Below are positions 15,919-23,825 of a stretch of DNA of 64,000 bases, piece by piece. The stretch comes from Gordonia sp049847105. Lineage in GTDB: Bacteria; Actinomycetota; Actinomycetes; Mycobacteriales; Mycobacteriaceae. Position 1 is the stretch's first letter. The number at the start of each line of letters is the position of its first letter. The position numbers were made by a program, and so were the translations under genes. The stretch is from assembly GCF_049847105.1 (NCBI RefSeq), contig NZ_JBNCNS010000002.1:62001-126000 (forward strand). Reading direction: 5' to 3'. Below the pieces are notes generated by a model. The model did no database searches. It had not been told where the DNA came from and saw only the letters and a list, made by a program, of their open reading frames with translations.

Positions 15919-17283
15919 TCAGACCGCCACCCGCTGGATACGCCGGGCCTCGGCGGTGTGGGCGGACACTATGTCGGATGCGCCGAAATTCTGAATCTGT
16001 CTGTCGCGGACGAGAATCCGGCCCGCCACTATGGTCGTGTCTGCCGCCATCGGCCCACATCGCAACCAGGCCTCCACCGGGTCGGTGACTGCACCGGCGA
16101 GCGCCATGGCCGAGCCGGTCCAGATGACGAGGTCCGCACACGCGCCGGGGTTCAGATGACCGGTCTCGTCGTCCCAGCCGAGGCAGGCCGCGCTGCCGCG
16201 CGTCGCGATGTTCAGCACGTCACGGGCGGTCATCGCGGTCGATCCGCCCCGGTAGCGTCCCAGCGTCAGAGCGGCGCGGGCCTCGAGCCACATCGAGCCG
16301 TGATCGGTGGACGCGGATCCGTCACACCCGAGACCGACCGGAGCGCCGAGTGCGCGGAGCCGCTGGACGTCGGCTGTTCCGCCACCGATGAGCATATTCG
16401 AACTCGGGCAGTGCGCGACGCCGACTCCGGCTGCGCCCATACGGGCTTGTTCGTCGTCGGATGGATAGATGAAATGCGCTACCCAGGAACGCGATTGCAT
16501 CCAGCCGACACTGTCGAAGTAGTCGACCGGGCTCATGCCGTACACCTCCCGGCAGTACGCCAGTTCGTCCTGATCTTCGGCCAGGTGGGTGTGCAGGCGG
16601 ACGTCGCGGCTCTCGGCCAGCGCCGCGGTGTCCGACATGAGCTGGGCGGTGACGGAGAACGGCGAGCACGGCGCCAGCGCGACCCGTGACATCGCACCCG
16701 GCGAAGGGTCGTGATATTTGTCGATGAGCCGTTCGGAATCGGCGAGGATCACGTCGGGCTCCTGGACGACCTGCACGGGTGGCAACCCGCCGTCGGCAGT
16801 GGACCGGGTCATCGAGCCGCGGTTGGCGTAGAAGCGGAAGCCCAGATCACGCGACGCTCGGATCTGCGCATCTATCAACCCATCTCGCGGATGCAGATAT
16901 ATGTGATCGGACGACAGGGTGCATCCGCCCAGCAACAGCTCTGCCATCGCGACCCAGGTGGACAGATAGACGGCCTCGTCGTCGATCTGCGCCCACAGTG
17001 GGTAGAGCTTGGTCAGCCAGTCGAAGAGCCCGGCGTTGACGACCGGCGCATATGAACGGGTCAGGTTCTGATACATGTGGTGGTGGACGTTGATCAGGCC
17101 GGGCGTCACGAGTTTTCCCTGGGCGTCGATCCGGGTGGTCGCGTCGGGGATCTCGTCGGTGGCCGTCCCGATGCTGTGGACGCGACCGTCCGAGATGGCG
17201 ATCCAGCCGTCGGGGACTTCCCAGTGGGTGTCGACGTAGATGTAGGCGTTGCTGATCAGCAGATCGCACGGCTTCTCGGACAT
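15919..17283 (-). CDS. Amidohydrolase, ATZ/TRZ / 8-oxoguanine deaminase family
   Basis: The 454-residue metallo-hydrolase has the HxH metal site (NVHHHMYQN, His67-69), a central His in THLAEDQDE, the NMLIGGG loop and the catalytic Asp in GLGCDGSASTDHGSM. This pattern fits deaminases and dechlorinases of s-triazines, 8-oxoguanine and related purines. GGAGG lies 5 bases before the ATG at 17283, which decides this start. Neighbours on the same strand encode a racemase and an NCS1 permease, which points to a nucleobase- or hydantoin-like substrate. The precise substrate is not deducible. Confidence 0.8.
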   Translation of the reverse strand: MSEKPCDLLISNAYIYVDTHWEVPDGWIAISDGRVHSIGTATDEIPDATTRIDAQGKLVTPGLINVHHHMYQNLTRSYAPVVNAGLFDWLTKLYPLWAQIDDEAVYLSTWVAMAELLLGGCTLSSDHIYLHPRDGLIDAQIRASRDLGFRFYANRGSMTRSTADGGLPPVQVVQEPDVILADSERLIDKYHDPSPGAMSRVALAPCSPFSVTAQLMSDTAALAESRDVRLHTHLAEDQDELAYCREVYGMSPVDYFDSVGWMQSRSWVAHFIYPSDDEQARMGAAGVGVAHCPSSNMLIGGGTADVQRLRALGAPVGLGCDGSASTDHGSMWLEARAALTLGRYRGGSTAMTARDVLNIATRGSAACLGWDDETGHLNPGACADLVIWTGSAMALAGAVTDPVEAWLRCGPMAADTTIVAGRILVRDRQIQNFGASDIVSAHTAEARRIQRVAV

Positions 17284-17574
17284 GGGTACCTCCGGGGCAG
17301 GCCGCAGCACAGGCTGCGGAGTGGAACCCTGTCCCGGAATCTGGTCACCCGGATCGTCACCGCGTGGTCGCGGACGGGTCGATCATGTGCACTAGCGACT
17401 ATCTGCCGCAATGGTTTCGGTCGTGTTACCCCGGAGTTTCGGTTTGGAGGGAGATCTCGATACACTCCGCCGCCGGCGCTCCGGAGCTACTCGATCAGCG
17501 GAAGTGTTGGCCAAACATGCCCGCAGACGCCACGAACGCGAACGCAACCGACGACGAAGCGAATCGGGCGAAGG
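17284..17574. other. Intergenic region between amidohydrolase and racemase genes
   Basis: No credible gene is seen in 291 bases. It holds one copy of a motif also found before the two neighbouring catabolic genes (GTTACCCCGG at 17425-17434) and an imperfect palindrome TGTTGGCCAAACA near 17505-17517. It is the likely promoter of the amidohydrolase, which would then be transcribed apart from the racemase. Confidence 0.5.
17425..17434. promoter_or_regulatory. Shared motif, copy 1 (GTTACCCCGG)
   Basis: About 142 bases upstream of the amidohydrolase start. It resembles GTTACCCGGG at 18333 and 19992, each upstream of another gene in this island. It may be a regulator half-site; this copy is the least conserved. 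Confidence 0.3.
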
Positions 17575-18303
17575 TCAGACCTTCCCGAAGCCCTCCAGTG
17601 GCCCGGAATAGATCTTCATTGGGGGAGTGGCGAACTCGCCGGACGCGGTCCCGGTGCGCAGGCCCATCGCGGCCATCGACGACAGCATGCCGACTCCGGC
17701 GGCGACCCCGTCGATCACCGGCGCGCCGATCGCGCCGCTGATGCGGTGGGCCAGGTCGGCCATGCCGGCGCAACCGAGGACGATCGCGTCGGAACGGTCG
17801 GCGTGCAGTGCCGCGCGGCACGCCTTCTCGAGGATGTCCGCGGTCGCGGGGTTGGACTCGAGTTCGAGGACCGGGATGTCGCAGGCGTGGATGCCTCGGC
17901 ACTGACGAGTGAAACCGTAGTGCTCGACCAGATCTCCCGCGCGGCCGATCGTACGATCCAAGGTGGTCACGATCGAGAACCCCCGTCCGAGGGGTGCCGC
18001 GAGGTGCATGGCGGCCTCGGCGATCCCCAGCACCGGAGCGTCCGCCAGCTCGCGGGCGGCATCGAGGCCGGGGTCTCCGAAGCATGCGACGAGATAACCG
18101 TCGTGACCGGGATGCTCGGCGATGGCGTGGAGGAGCCCGGGAACCGCCAGGGCCTCGTCGTAGTGGCTCTCGATGGACGCCGGGCCCATCGACGAGGTGA
18201 CGGCGATGATCTCGGCGTCCGGTCGGGCAACGGACCGTGCCGCGACGGCGATGACGTCGGTCATCGCCGTCGCGGTGTTCGGATTGATGACGCAGATGCG
18301 CAT
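17575..18303 (-). CDS. Asp/Glu/hydantoin racemase family protein
   Basis: The 242-residue protein begins MRICVINPNTATAMTD and carries two catalytic-type cysteines, in VACFGDPG (about residue 75) and VLGCAGM (about residue 180), as in cofactor-independent hydantoin, allantoin and aspartate/glutamate racemases. The two Cys act as paired acid and base. It lies between an amidohydrolase and an NCS1 permease gene, all on the minus strand, a setting typical of hydantoin or ureide use. Hydantoin or allantoin racemase is the favoured reading; the substrate is inferred. Confidence 0.85.
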   Translation of the reverse strand: MRICVINPNTATAMTDVIAVAARSVARPDAEIIAVTSSMGPASIESHYDEALAVPGLLHAIAEHPGHDGYLVACFGDPGLDAARELADAPVLGIAEAAMHLAAPLGRGFSIVTTLDRTIGRAGDLVEHYGFTRQCRGIHACDIPVLELESNPATADILEKACRAALHADRSDAIVLGCAGMADLAHRISGAIGAPVIDGVAAGVGMLSSMAAMGLRTGTASGEFATPPMKIYSGPLEGFGKV

Positions 18304-18332
18304 CGTCTCGCTGCTGCTCCTTTGAATTAGGC

Positions 18333-18342
18333 GTTACCCGGG
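18333..18342. promoter_or_regulatory. Shared motif, copy 2 (GTTACCCGGG)
   Basis: Lies 30 bases before the racemase start, in the 45-base gap after the permease stop. It is identical over 10 bases to the copy at 19992-20001 before the permease gene. Confidence 0.4.
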
Positions 18343-18348
18343 CTTGCG

Positions 18349-19917
18349 TTACAGCGCCGACGGTTCGAGCTTGCCGTCCTTGGCGGTCGGCAACACCGCG
18401 GGGGCCTCGTCCATGTCGTAGATGAAGCTCGTCGGTGCGAACTTCATCCCGAGCCAGTAGACCACCGCACCTGCGGCGGCTCCCATGAACCAGGTGAAAC
18501 TGGCCTGATATGCGGTGCCCCAGATGACGAAGCTGATCGGGAGGATCGAAGCGACGATCACCGAGATCACCGCGACCGGATTCCAGCCGTTGCGATACGA
18601 GTAGGACTTGCCCGGGTCCATGCTGAACAGGTCGTCGACCTCGATCCGCTGTTTCCTGATGAGATAGAAGTCGATGATCAGGATGCCGAACAGCGGACCG
18701 ATCACCGCCCCGAGCGTATCCATCGTGTAGTGGATCGCGGTGGGGTTGTTGAACAGATTCCACGGGGTGATCAGCACGGAGCCGACCGCGGCGATCATGC
18801 CGCCGGTGCGCCACGTGATCTTGGTGGGCGCCACATTCGAGAAATCGAAGGCGGGCGAGACAAAGTTCGCCACGATGTTGATGCCGATGGTGGCGATCGC
18901 GAACGTCAGCACACCGAGCACGGCGGCAGTGGTGTTGTCGATCTGGTCGACGATGTGCACGGGGTCGGTGATGATGTTGCCGTCCTCGTCACGGCCGATC
19001 ACCGTTGCTCCGGCGGAGACCGTGCAGACGACCAGCAGCGAGAAGAACAGGAAGTTGACGGGCAGACCCCAGAAATTGCCCTTCTTCACCTCGGCGAATG
19101 ACTTGCCGTACCGCGAGAAGTCGCCGAAATTGAGCATCGGACCGGAGAAGTAGGAGACCACCAGGGCGAATGCGCTGAGCATCTGGGTGACCGAGGACCA
19201 TCCGGACAATCCGGGTCCGGTCGAGAGATCGAGACTGACGTTGCTCCACCCCGCCTTCACGATGAGGTACGCCGCCAGCGCGACCATCACGACATACACT
19301 GCGGGACCGCAGAAGTCGATGAACTTGCGGATGGTGTCCATGCCGTTCCAGAACACGAACGCCTGCAGGACCCACATCAGGATGAAACCTGCCCAGCCGA
19401 GAATGCTCAAGCCGAGGAAGCCGTACTGATCGACGTCACCCCACGGCTCGAGGCCCGGCCAGAACTTCAGCGCGAGCAGACCGAAAGCGACCGAGGCCAA
19501 GTAGGTCTGGATGCCGTACCAGACGACGGCGATGCAGCCACGGATGATCGCCGGGATGTTGGCGCCCTTGACGCCGAACGCGACGCGCGTGGTGACCGGA
19601 TAGGGGACGCCGGCCAGCTGCGATGGTTTGGCCACCAGGTTGCACAGCAGGTTGACGGCGATGATGCCGACGACCAATGCGACGAGCACCTGCCACGCTG
19701 CGATGCCGAGGGCGAACAGACTGCCCGCGAACACGTAGCCCCCGACGCTGTGCACGTCGGACATCCAGAACGCGAAGATGTTGTACCACGTCCACTTCTG
19801 CTCTTTGAGTGGCGCGAGATCGGAGTTGGTGAGGTTCTGGTGGTAGCCGAGCTTGATGACGCTCTCGCCTGCCGCACTCTCATGTGCGGTCGCGACGTCG
19901 GCAGAAGGTGCAGACAT
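18349..19917 (-). CDS. NCS1-family nucleobase/hydantoin:cation symporter
   Basis: The 522-residue permease has the NCS1 pattern: NLTNSDLAPLKEQKWTWYNIFAFWMSDVHSVGGYV at the start of helix 1, a helix-3 region ending YGIQTYLAS, and about 12 hydrophobic segments. Relatives import uracil, allantoin, cytosine or benzylhydantoin with Na+ or H+. The racemase gene lies 45 bases downstream, so both are probably in one operon supplying and processing the same compound. The region upstream (19918-20082) is AT-rich for this genome and contains the shared GTTACCCGGG motif. Confidence 0.88.
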   Translation of the reverse strand: MSAPSADVATAHESAAGESVIKLGYHQNLTNSDLAPLKEQKWTWYNIFAFWMSDVHSVGGYVFAGSLFALGIAAWQVLVALVVGIIAVNLLCNLVAKPSQLAGVPYPVTTRVAFGVKGANIPAIIRGCIAVVWYGIQTYLASVAFGLLALKFWPGLEPWGDVDQYGFLGLSILGWAGFILMWVLQAFVFWNGMDTIRKFIDFCGPAVYVVMVALAAYLIVKAGWSNVSLDLSTGPGLSGWSSVTQMLSAFALVVSYFSGPMLNFGDFSRYGKSFAEVKKGNFWGLPVNFLFFSLLVVCTVSAGATVIGRDEDGNIITDPVHIVDQIDNTTAAVLGVLTFAIATIGINIVANFVSPAFDFSNVAPTKITWRTGGMIAAVGSVLITPWNLFNNPTAIHYTMDTLGAVIGPLFGILIIDFYLIRKQRIEVDDLFSMDPGKSYSYRNGWNPVAVISVIVASILPISFVIWGTAYQASFTWFMGAAAGAVVYWLGMKFAPTSFIYDMDEAPAVLPTAKDGKLEPSAL

Positions 19918-19991
19918 GGTGGCTCTCCCGGTCAGACGGAGTCAGCGCCGGATGGTCGGGGACGCTGATGTGATCAAGCTAAGAATTGTTT

Positions 19992-20001
19992 GTTACCCGG
20001 G
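19992..20001. promoter_or_regulatory. Shared motif, copy 3 (GTTACCCGGG)
   Basis: About 75 bases upstream of the NCS1 permease start, inside an AT-rich patch likely to hold its promoter. It extends to an imperfect inverted repeat, with GTTA at its start and TAAC ending at 20008. Confidence 0.4.
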
Positions 20002-20082
20002 AATTAACGGATAGATATATTTCCGGATGTCCGAATTCTTCTCGTGTCCGAGCCGGCTCCCTTGTGACCGTGTCCGCCGCGT

Positions 20083-20811
20083 TCAGGTGCGCCGGGCGAC
20101 CGCCGTATCCGCATTCTCATCGCTTCGCCGTTGATCGTGGATCGCACCGGTGACGGTGACACCTGTGATCAGCAGCGCCGCCACCAGAAGCGCCGCACCC
20201 ATGTGGGCGTGCATCACCGCGGCACCGGTAGCGGCGCCGAGGATGATCGCCACCACTGCCGCGACCCGGCGGCCGGTGCCGCTGCCCTTCCCGGAGCCGA
20301 GGACCGAATCGGCCGCGAGGCCGGTGATGGTCGAGGTCACCACCACCGTGGTCACGTCCTTGACGGCCACGACGCGGGCAGCTGCGGCCTGAATTCCCAT
20401 CGCGGTGGCCGCAAGCGTGGTGATGGTGATCATCGTCGGTCTGGCCGGGTGCTGACCGGTGACGAACAGCATTGCGGACAGCCCGAACATGATCGCCGCG
20501 ACGGCCGCGAACAGGATGGTGGTCCGGGCGGTCCATTGCCTGCCCTGGCCGCGCAGGACCCGGCCGCCCAGGGCCGCCCCGATCATGAATCCCGCGAGTG
20601 CCATCGCCGGCCCGAGGACAGGGAGACCCGAGCCGCCCGCGACGGCCATCCCGAGCACCACGACGTTGCCGGTCATGTTGCCGGTGAAAACCTTGTCCAG
20701 GCCGAGATAGCCGACCGCGTCGTTGATGCCCGTGGTGAACGTCAGGATGATCATCAGCGTCAGATGCATTCGCTCATCCGGGATTGCCCGGAGCCGCGCG
20801 ACGAGGCTCAC
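20083..20811 (-). CDS. YoaK/DUF1275 family membrane protein
   Basis: This 242-residue protein has six or so hydrophobic helices and the family signature TGINDAVGYLGLDKVFTGNMTGNVVVLG near the N-terminus. The family's function is not established. The GTG at 20811 overlaps the stop of the acetamidase gene (GTGA), so it is the third gene of a GntR-acetamidase-YoaK operon. A role in moving the amidase substrate or product is possible but only inferred. The last 25 residues are hydrophilic. Confidence 0.8.
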   Translation of the reverse strand: MSLVARLRAIPDERMHLTLMIILTFTTGINDAVGYLGLDKVFTGNMTGNVVVLGMAVAGGSGLPVLGPAMALAGFMIGAALGGRVLRGQGRQWTARTTILFAAVAAIMFGLSAMLFVTGQHPARPTMITITTLAATAMGIQAAAARVVAVKDVTTVVVTSTITGLAADSVLGSGKGSGTGRRVAAVVAIILGAATGAAVMHAHMGAALLVAALLITGVTVTGAIHDQRRSDENADTAVARRT

Positions 20812-21920
20812 GACCCGAAGTCCGCCCGTCGGATCCGGGCATGCACACCCTTGACGACATCCACGACCTGGGAGATGTTGAAGTCTGTTGCGGCACTGAG
20901 GTATGCGAGCGCCTGGGCGCCATCCATGCCGTATCGCGCGGACAGGAGCGACACCGCGGCGCGGACACAGTTCTGCACTGCCACGTCGAGGTCGGTGTCG
21001 AGGCCGGTGGGGACGAGGAAGTCCTGCGTCTCCGCGATCGGGCCGACCAGGTCGCCGAACCGTGCCGCGACATCCGGTGCGCGAACGATGTCGAACCTGA
21101 TGGTGGCGCGCAGCGAGGCCTCCAGCGCGGTGAGCGCGACCTCGCCGTCGCCCTGGGCGAAATGCGGATCCCCGACGTAGGCCAGCGCGCCGGGAACCTG
21201 AACGGGCAGGTACAGAGTGCTGCCGGCGGTGAGGAGATTGATGTCGATGTTGCCGCCGTGGGCGCCGGGAGGGATGGAATGTGCGCGGGCGTCGCCGTGG
21301 ACGGCCACTCCCATGATCCCGAGGAATGGTGAAAGCGGGAACCGGGCTGCAGGCCCGTCGACGTCTTGGGTCAGGGGCAGTACCCCATACGCCGTATCGG
21401 GGTCTTCGTGCACGGAGACGAATGCGCTGTATGTGATTCCACCGGAGGGATATTCGCCGGGCAGAGATCCCCGCCCGTGGCGATTGGAGACAACTCCGTA
21501 GGGCACGCGTCGCAGCGTCTCGACGACCGTCATCGCGAGCAGGTCGCCGGGCATCGCGCCGATGACCTCGATCGGGCCGGTGGTGACATGCGGACCGTCG
21601 ATACCCTGGCGGTGCGTACGGTCTGATGCGCACAAGGCGACCGCTTCGTCGAGCACGCATTCGGGCGCGACCCCGTGAGCCCCGAAGTACCTGCGGGGAT
21701 CGCGACCCTGATCCGCGAGGATGCCCTCGTGACTCAGGGTATCGACCGTCAGCGAAGTGCCCGGCACCACGCTGATCACGGGATGATCGGTCGCACAGGG
21801 GAGATCGCCCCAGAAGATCTCCTCGGGGCGGCAGGGGAGATAGTCGTCGCCGACGACCGGTCCCGAACCCTCTGCCAGGATCGCCGTCTCGTTCATCGAT
21901 GACAGTGATGAGAAGGTCAT
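20808..21920 (-). CDS. Acetamidase/formamidase family protein
   Basis: The 370-residue protein matches the FmdA_AmdA family, which hydrolyses short amides to ammonia and acid. Seen are GPIEVIGAMPGDLLAMTVVE, the HGDARAHSIPPGAHGGNIDINLL block with likely metal or active-site residues, LYLPVQVPGALAYVGDPHFAQGDGEV (the family-defining stretch) and a C-terminal FNISQVVDVVKGVHARI. ATG at 21920 overlaps the stop of the upstream GntR gene. The downstream YoaK gene overlaps its stop. It may act on amides released by the amidohydrolase branch nearby. Confidence 0.87.
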   Translation of the reverse strand: MTFSSLSSMNETAILAEGSGPVVGDDYLPCRPEEIFWGDLPCATDHPVISVVPGTSLTVDTLSHEGILADQGRDPRRYFGAHGVAPECVLDEAVALCASDRTHRQGIDGPHVTTGPIEVIGAMPGDLLAMTVVETLRRVPYGVVSNRHGRGSLPGEYPSGGITYSAFVSVHEDPDTAYGVLPLTQDVDGPAARFPLSPFLGIMGVAVHGDARAHSIPPGAHGGNIDINLLTAGSTLYLPVQVPGALAYVGDPHFAQGDGEVALTALEASLRATIRFDIVRAPDVAARFGDLVGPIAETQDFLVPTGLDTDLDVAVQNCVRAAVSLLSARYGMDGAQALAYLSAATDFNISQVVDVVKGVHARIRRADFGS

Positions 21921-22588
21921 TTCGCCCGCCGATCCACGAGTCGCGCGACCTCGGCGAGGTGGTCGGTCATCGCCGCCGCCGCCGCCTTGTGGTCGCTGTT
22001 CTGCACTGCCTGAAAGATCTGCGTGTGCCCGTCGAAGGACATCCGTCGGCCCTCCCGGGTGGCGTGTGACCGCGCACGGACGTTCTGTACCCACCCGCTG
22101 CTGAGCTGGCAGAGCGAGATCAGCAGCGGATTGCGTGCCGCCCGCGCAAGTTGGAGATGAAATGCCACATCTTGCTCGAGCGACTCGGCCGGATTCAGTC
22201 CGGTGTGGCTAGACGCCAGGATGTCCTCGAGGGACACGAGATCGGACTCGATGGCCCGGTCCGCCGCCAGACCCGCCACCTGTGGCTCGATCAGCATCCG
22301 GAGTTCGGCCACGTGGTCCTGCTCGGCATCGTCGGCCATCGTCTCCAGGATCGCCGTCGCGTTGGCCGACCGGGGGAGCACGATCGTGCCGCGTCCGGGA
22401 GTCCGGGCCAAGAGCCTACGCTGCTCGAGCTCCTGCAGCGCCTCGCGGATCGTCGTCCGGGAGACCTCGAGGTTCTCCGCGAGAACCCGTTCGGGCGGGA
22501 GTTTGTCGCCCGGGCTGAGCTCGTTGGTGATCATGCCCTCGAGATAGGCCGCGGTGCTCGCGCTGAGCGTGCGTCCTCGTCGTATCAC
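21917..22588 (-). CDS. GntR-family regulator, FadR subfamily, of the acetamidase operon
   Basis: This regulator of about 223 residues has a winged helix (LSPGDKLPPERVLAENLEVS, then RTTIREALQELEQRRLL) and an FCD domain with DVAFHLQLARAARNPLL. The start was set at GTG 22588, which has GGGAGG four bases upstream; an in-frame GTG at 22639 would place the operator inside the coding region. Its stop overlaps the acetamidase start. A perfect TTGGT/ACCAA operator lies just upstream, implying autoregulation of the three-gene operon. Confidence 0.82.
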   Translation of the reverse strand: MIRRGRTLSASTAAYLEGMITNELSPGDKLPPERVLAENLEVSRTTIREALQELEQRRLLARTPGRGTIVLPRSANATAILETMADDAEQDHVAELRMLIEPQVAGLAADRAIESDLVSLEDILASSHTGLNPAESLEQDVAFHLQLARAARNPLLISLCQLSSGWVQNVRARSHATREGRRMSFDGHTQIFQAVQNSDHKAAAAAMTDHLAEVARLVDRRAK

Positions 22589-22614
22589 GGCGCCTCCCGA
22601 TTCAAACTTGGTCT

Positions 22615-22629
22615 CTTGGTATGACCAAG
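22615..22629. promoter_or_regulatory. FadR-type operator (TGGTnnnACCA)
   Basis: CTTGGT-ATG-ACCAAG has perfect 6-base arms around a 3-base centre and contains the TGGT-N3-ACCA pattern known for the FadR subfamily. It lies 27-41 bases before the chosen GntR start, ideally placed for autoregulation. A GTAAC/GTTAC inverted pair follows at 22631-22646. Confidence 0.65.
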
Positions 22630-22639
22630 TGTAACTCAC

Positions 22640-22864
22640 GTGTTACTCCTCGCGCGCACCGCGGGCTTCGCCTCGTTTTTCGCCACCTTCTTCGGCGGGT
22701 TCGGTTTCGCGCCCGGCAATCCCTGGGCCGCCTGGGTTTCGGTGGTGGCGATGAACTTCCTGGGACCGGTGTTCGCCTACCTGTCCCGACGGCCGGCCTT
22801 CCCCCGGCCGGTGGACGAGCGTGCGCCTTTTCGGCCACCGGGCAAGCTAGCGCTGGACTCATGA
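22640..22864 (+). pseudogene. Small hydrophobic frame, possible remnant of a membrane protein
   Basis: A plus-strand frame of 74 codons begins at GTG 22640 without a clear ribosome site and encodes one or two hydrophobic stretches (AGFASFFATFFGGFGF and AAWVSVVAMNFLGPVFAYL), then a Pro/Arg-rich tail. It lies between two minus-strand GntR genes with no promoter evident. The composition is more protein-like than neighbouring shadow frames, so it may be a decayed permease end or a true small membrane protein. I do not recognise a family. Confidence 0.3.
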
Positions 22865-22903
22865 CCGACCTGGATGCCCTGATCGCGCGCGGGCGGTGCG
22901 CGG

Positions 22904-23611
22904 TCAGTCGTCGTGGCGTACCCCGAGTTCGGCTGCGGTCTCGACGATGGCGCTCTCCAGTCGCCGATGATGGAGTTGTCCGACCTCCAATACCGCGACG
23001 GTGTCGCGGGCGGCGAAGGCGTCGAGCAGCGCCGCATGATCGTTGTTGAGGGCTTCCTGGATTGCCGAGCCGACGGCCCGCATCGCCTGGAACGGCTCGG
23101 TGAGGTTCCAGGTCGCCTCGAACATGTTCAGCAGCCGGGGCATCGCGCACGGAGCGGTGAGCTCGCGGTGGAACTCTCGGGAGACGTCGTGAAAGGCCTT
23201 GCGGTCGTCGTATTTTACCGCTGTCGACAATTCTTGGTGACGTCCCCGGGCTCGGTCGAGGCCGGTGTTGTCGATGAGTTCGACGGCGCGCGCCAACGCA
23301 GCCTGCTCCAGAGTGCCCCGCACGAAGTAGATCTCGCGCAGTTCGTCGATCGAGAGCTGACTGACCCGGTAACCGGCGTTGCGCTGGTGCACGACGAGGC
23401 CCTCACCCACCAGCGTCTTGAGAGCTTCGCGCACGGGGATGGGACTCACCTGGAAGGCATCCGCGACCTCGCCGGGCGGGATCTGTGCACCGGGCGGCGC
23501 ACCTCCGGACAGGATCAACCGCCGGAGTTCCTCGAGCACGTTGGCGCGCGCGCTTTCTGATCGTGTCTCCACCAGCTGGGCGATGAGCCGGTCGGTCATG
23601 CGTGAGTTCAT
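22904..23611 (-). CDS. GntR-family regulator, FadR subfamily
   Basis: This 235-residue protein has a winged helix (GAPPGAQIPPGEVADAFQVS, then PIPVREALKTLVGEGL) and an FCD domain (FHDVSREFHRELTAPCAMP). ATG at 23611 (MNSRMTDRL) is preferred to an upstream frame with Arg/Ser-rich composition. It stands alone between the acetamidase operon and the peptidase cassette. Its target is not evident; the nearby catabolic genes are the best guess. Confidence 0.8.
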   Translation of the reverse strand: MNSRMTDRLIAQLVETRSESARANVLEELRRLILSGGAPPGAQIPPGEVADAFQVSPIPVREALKTLVGEGLVVHQRNAGYRVSQLSIDELREIYFVRGTLEQAALARAVELIDNTGLDRARGRHQELSTAVKYDDRKAFHDVSREFHRELTAPCAMPRLLNMFEATWNLTEPFQAMRAVGSAIQEALNNDHAALLDAFAARDTVAVLEVGQLHHRRLESAIVETAAELGVRHDD

Positions 23612-23825
23612 CGGCACCCCACGGTGCGAACCCCCGTCGTCGCGAGAGCGCTCGACTCCGGAGAAGCGCACCCGAGACGCGCCCGCCATGGGCGGGGCAT
23701 CGACACGTGGTGCGCGGCGTCGCGCTGGAGGGCGGATTTCCGGGGCGCTTCTCCGGGGCCGGGTATGTGGCGGGGCCGGGGGGTGTGTCGGGAGCGAGGT
23801 GCGCCTCGGGTATCGCGCTCCGGCC

